The translations under genes and the position numbers were made by a program. A stretch of 16,104 bases of DNA, taken from contig DSDX01000105.1 of the NCBI GenBank assembly GCA_011048485.1, positions 1 through 16,104 of the forward strand. Direction: 5' to 3'. Positions 13,907 through 16,104 of the stretch are shown here, in pieces. This DNA is from Candidatus Aminicenantota bacterium (GTDB lineage Bacteria; Acidobacteriota; Aminicenantia; Aminicenantales; Saccharicenantaceae). How positions within the stretch are numbered: the first letter of the stretch is position 1; the number at the start of each line of letters is the position of its first letter. The notes under the pieces are model-generated. The model saw only the letters and a program-made list of their open reading frames with translations, made no database searches and was not told where the DNA came from.

Positions 13907-16058
13907 CTGTCCGGACCGGGTCCTCGGCCAGGACCACGTCCAGCACGCTGACGAGGAGGTCGGCGTCGGCCTCCGAGAAGCACAGGGGCGGGCGGATCTT
14001 GAGGACATTGTGGAAAGGCCCGTCCGTGCCGGTGAGGACGCCGAGGTCGCGGAGCCGGTCGGCGACATAGCGGGCCTCGGGACCCGCGGGTTCGAGCGTC
14101 GCCCGGTCGCGGACGAGCTCGACGCCGAGGAAAAGCCCAGAACCGCGGACGTCGCCGACGATCGGATGGCGCCTGGCCAAGTGTGACAAGCCCGCCTTGA
14201 GGCGGCCGCCGACCCGTCCGGCCCGTTCCTGAAGGCCCTCGTCCTTCATGACGTCCAGCACGGCCAGCCCGGCCGCGCAGGCGACCGGATTGCCGCCGAA
14301 GGTGCTGAAGAATTCCATCCCGTTGTCGAAGGAGGCGGCGATCTCCTCCGTCGTCACGACGGCGGCCAAGGGAAAGCCGTTCCCGATGGGCTTGCCAAGG
14401 ACGACGAGGTCCGGGATGACCGCCTGGGTCTCGAAACCCCAGAAGCGGCCGCCGAGCCGGCCGAAGCCCGTTTGGACTTCGTCGGCGACGCAGACGCCGC
14501 CGGCCTCGCGGACATGGCGGTAGGCTTCGGCGAGATAGCCGGGGGGAAGAACGATCTGCCCGGCGACGCTGGGCAGGCTTTCGGCGATGAACGCGGCCAA
14601 GCCGCGCCGCGCCCGCGCCGCCTCGGCCAGGCGCCGGACGACCGCGGCGTACTTTTGGCCCGCCTCCGGATCGTCGCGGCGGAAAGGCCCCCGATAGTCG
14701 TCGGGGAGCGGCGCGACGTGGACCCAGGGCCTGCGGCCCCGCCCGCCGGGGCCGTCGAACTTGTAGGGGCTGATGTCGACGAGGCCGGTCGTGTGGCCAT
14801 GATAGGCCGAGTCCAGGACGATGACGTCCTCCCGGCCGGTGTGGGCGCGGGCCAAGCGCAGGGCGAGCTCGTTGGCCTCGCTGGCCGAGTTGAGGACGAA
14901 GCAGACCCGGAGCGGCGGCGGCATCAAGGCCGTGAGGCGCCCGGCGTAGCGGACCAGGTTGTCGTGAAGATAGCGGGTGTTGGTATTGAGCAGGGCGGCC
15001 TGCTCCGCGACGGCCCGGACGACTCGCGGATGGCTGTGGCCGACGAGGGGAACGTTGTTGAAGGCGTCGAGATAGGCCCGGCCCGTCTCGTCGTAGAGAT
15101 ACTGCATCCAGCCGCGTACGATCTTCAGCGGCCGGCGGTAGGAGACGCTGAGGTTGCGGCCCAGGGTCCTCCTGCGGGCGGCCAGGGTCTCGTCCATGGC
15201 CGGTTCGGGGCGGGGGAAGCGGCCGGCCGGGATGCCCAGGAGGAGATTGGGGTCGGGGGACAGGCCGGTCCAGAGCGAGCGGCGGCCGGGCGGGGCGACG
15301 CCGGGGAAGTCCTTGTCGAGCCCCAGAAGGTCGAGGATGATCTGGACGTGGACGTGCGGCCACCAATCTCCGTTGGCCGGCGGGGCGCCGACGGCCGCGA
15401 ACGGGTCGCCGGCTTTCAGGGGCTGCCCGGGCGACAGGCGGGCGACCGAGTCCCGGTCCAGATGGCCGTAGAGGGTGAAGAATTCCGTCCCGTCCGGGGT
15501 CTCATGCCGGAGGATGACCAGCGGGCCGTAGTCCTTGGGCGCGGCGTTGTCGGCGACCGTGTGGACCCGGCCGTCGAGAGGGGCGCGCACGGCGCTCCCG
15601 GGCGGGACGCTGAGATCGACGCCGAGGTGGACGGTCCGGCGCTCATCGGTCGGGCCGCCGCCGGCCGCAAAGGCGCCCGTGGTGTAGATCGCCCGGGCCT
15701 CGTCATAGCGGCCGACGCCGACGGCCGCGCCGGCCTCCTTCATCGCCTTGGCGATCGTGCCGGAGAGGCGCGACGTCTCCAGGGCCGACGGGTCGGCCCC
15801 GAGCATCCGGCTGCCCACGGATAGGTCCAGGACGACGGCCGGGGCGGTCCGGAGGTCGTCCGTCAGCACCGGGGCGAAGGCGGCGGCGTTCGCCTTGAGC
15901 CAGCCCGTCACGGCCGGGCCATGGGGCGCGGCGGGAAGGCCGCAGGCGTCGCGATAAGCGTAGTGGGCGAGCCGGGGCGGGAGGCGCTCGAAGGCCTCCA
16001 GGGTGGCCCAGGCGGGAGCCTCGCTGACGGTGAGATAGGGATCGCCGGGCTCGGCTTC
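13896..16058 (-). CDS. Kinase / M23 peptidase / class-III aminotransferase fusion (phospho-lyase type), 5'-partial
   Basis: The frame is open from 16058 to the stop at 13896 (720 residues). No start codon is needed within it: conserved-looking sequence PGDPYLTVSEAPAWA is encoded upstream of the GTG at 15911, so the gene is truncated. The first 100 or so residues resemble the tail of an APH-type small-molecule kinase domain. An M23 metallopeptidase domain follows with HLGVD (15615-15629), YGHL and HVHVQ (15342-15356), so its zinc ligands are intact. The rest is a class-III aminotransferase with DEVQTGFGRLGG and the PLP lysine in LGKPIGNG (codon 14391-14393), close to ethanolamine-phosphate and phosphohydroxylysine phospho-lyases (AGXT2L1/AGXT2L2). 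Kinase plus phospho-lyase would phosphorylate an amino alcohol and then eliminate phosphate. I recall bacterial three-domain fusions of this order; the M23 role is unknown. Confidence 0.85.
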   Translation of the reverse strand, partial: EAEPGDPYLTVSEAPAWATLEAFERLPPRLAHYAYRDACGLPAAPHGPAVTGWLKANAAAFAPVLTDDLRTAPAVVLDLSVGSRMLGADPSALETSRLSGTIAKAMKEAGAAVGVGRYDEARAIYTTGAFAAGGGPTDERRTVHLGVDLSVPPGSAVRAPLDGRVHTVADNAAPKDYGPLVILRHETPDGTEFFTLYGHLDRDSVARLSPGQPLKAGDPFAAVGAPPANGDWWPHVHVQIILDLLGLDKDFPGVAPPGRRSLWTGLSPDPNLLLGIPAGRFPRPEPAMDETLAARRRTLGRNLSVSYRRPLKIVRGWMQYLYDETGRAYLDAFNNVPLVGHSHPRVVRAVAEQAALLNTNTRYLHDNLVRYAGRLTALMPPPLRVCFVLNSASEANELALRLARAHTGREDVIVLDSAYHGHTTGLVDISPYKFDGPGGRGRRPWVHVAPLPDDYRGPFRRDDPEAGQKYAAVVRRLAEAARARRGLAAFIAESLPSVAGQIVLPPGYLAEAYRHVREAGGVCVADEVQTGFGRLGGRFWGFETQAVIPDLVVLGKPIGNGFPLAAVVTTEEIAASFDNGMEFFSTFGGNPVACAAGLAVLDVMKDEGLQERAGRVGGRLKAGLSHLARRHPIVGDVRGSGLFLGVELVRDRATLEPAGPEARYVADRLRDLGVLTGTDGPFHNVLKIRPPLCFSEADADLLVSVLDVVLAEDPVRTGGG

Positions 16059-16104
16059 GGCCCGGCGATCCCTATCTCACCGTCAGCGAGGCTCCCGCCT
16101 GGGC
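16006..16104. repeat. Perfect 45-bp inverted repeat at the window edge (probable fold-back artefact)
   Basis: Arms 16006-16050 and 16060-16104 are perfect reverse complements around the 9-nt loop TCGGCTTCG, and the right arm ends with the last base of the window. The left arm is coding (minus strand, GDPYLTVSEAPAWA). The right arm breaks that frame with an in-frame stop at 16079-16077. The pattern is typical of a chimeric or fold-back contig end, so bases 16060-16104 should not be read as new genome sequence. Confidence 0.9.

Noticed and set aside
16006..16104. The terminal palindrome as a terminator, telomere hairpin or cruciform element
   Set aside because: It lies inside a conserved coding segment and stops exactly at the contig end, so an artefact explains it more simply.

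Overview
The window is GC-rich and densely coding, with 13 protein-coding genes and one more start codon at its left edge. No rRNA, tRNA, CRISPR array, transposase or phage gene was seen. The host is a diderm (Gram-negative) bacterium: it carries an MCE/Mla-type lipid transport operon with an outer-membrane-type lipoprotein and Tat-exported proteins. The mix of MCE genes, uroporphyrinogen-decarboxylase-fold methyltransferase-like proteins, exported Gfo/Idh/MocA oxidoreductases and peptide-use genes recalls Acidobacteriota/Aminicenantota-type metagenome genomes. That placement is from memory and is tentative.

Layout. (1) 1-3923, peptide and lipid metabolism: isoaspartyl dipeptidase (iadA, minus) stands back to back with a divergent PlsC-like acyltransferase (plus). 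A 23-bp inverted repeat and a near-consensus promoter follow, then a POT-family peptide transporter. IadA and the transporter fit a peptide-scavenging lifestyle. (2) 3990-5069, minus: a URO-D-fold protein of unknown substrate. (3) 5181-8548, plus: a four-gene MCE operon comprising a STAS-MlaE permease fusion, MlaF ATPase, MlaD MCE protein and an auxiliary lipoprotein, tightly packed and translationally coupled. (4) 8566-11177, minus: an APC amino-acid permease overlapping a second URO-D/MtaA-like protein that has an HxC metal motif. (5) 11178-11361: a divergent intergenic region with REP-like hairpins. (6) 11362-13877, plus: an exported TIM-barrel sugar isomerase/epimerase-like protein and a Tat-exported Gfo/Idh/MocA oxidoreductase, probably a periplasmic sugar-modifying pair. 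(7) 13896 to the right edge, minus: the C-terminal part of a kinase / M23 peptidase / class-III aminotransferase fusion (phospho-lyase type), 5'-partial.

The right end of the window is a perfect 45-bp inverted repeat with a 9-nt loop. Its left arm is conserved coding sequence and its right arm runs to the last base, which looks like a fold-back assembly or amplification artefact and not biology.

The most interesting signals are: a set of promoters whose -10 box sits only 9-12 nt from the start codon (likely leaderless mRNAs); a REP-like hairpin that supplies the -35 box of the peptide-transporter promoter; a REP-like hairpin read as the N-terminus of an exported protein; and the three-domain fusion enzyme with an intact M23 metal site.
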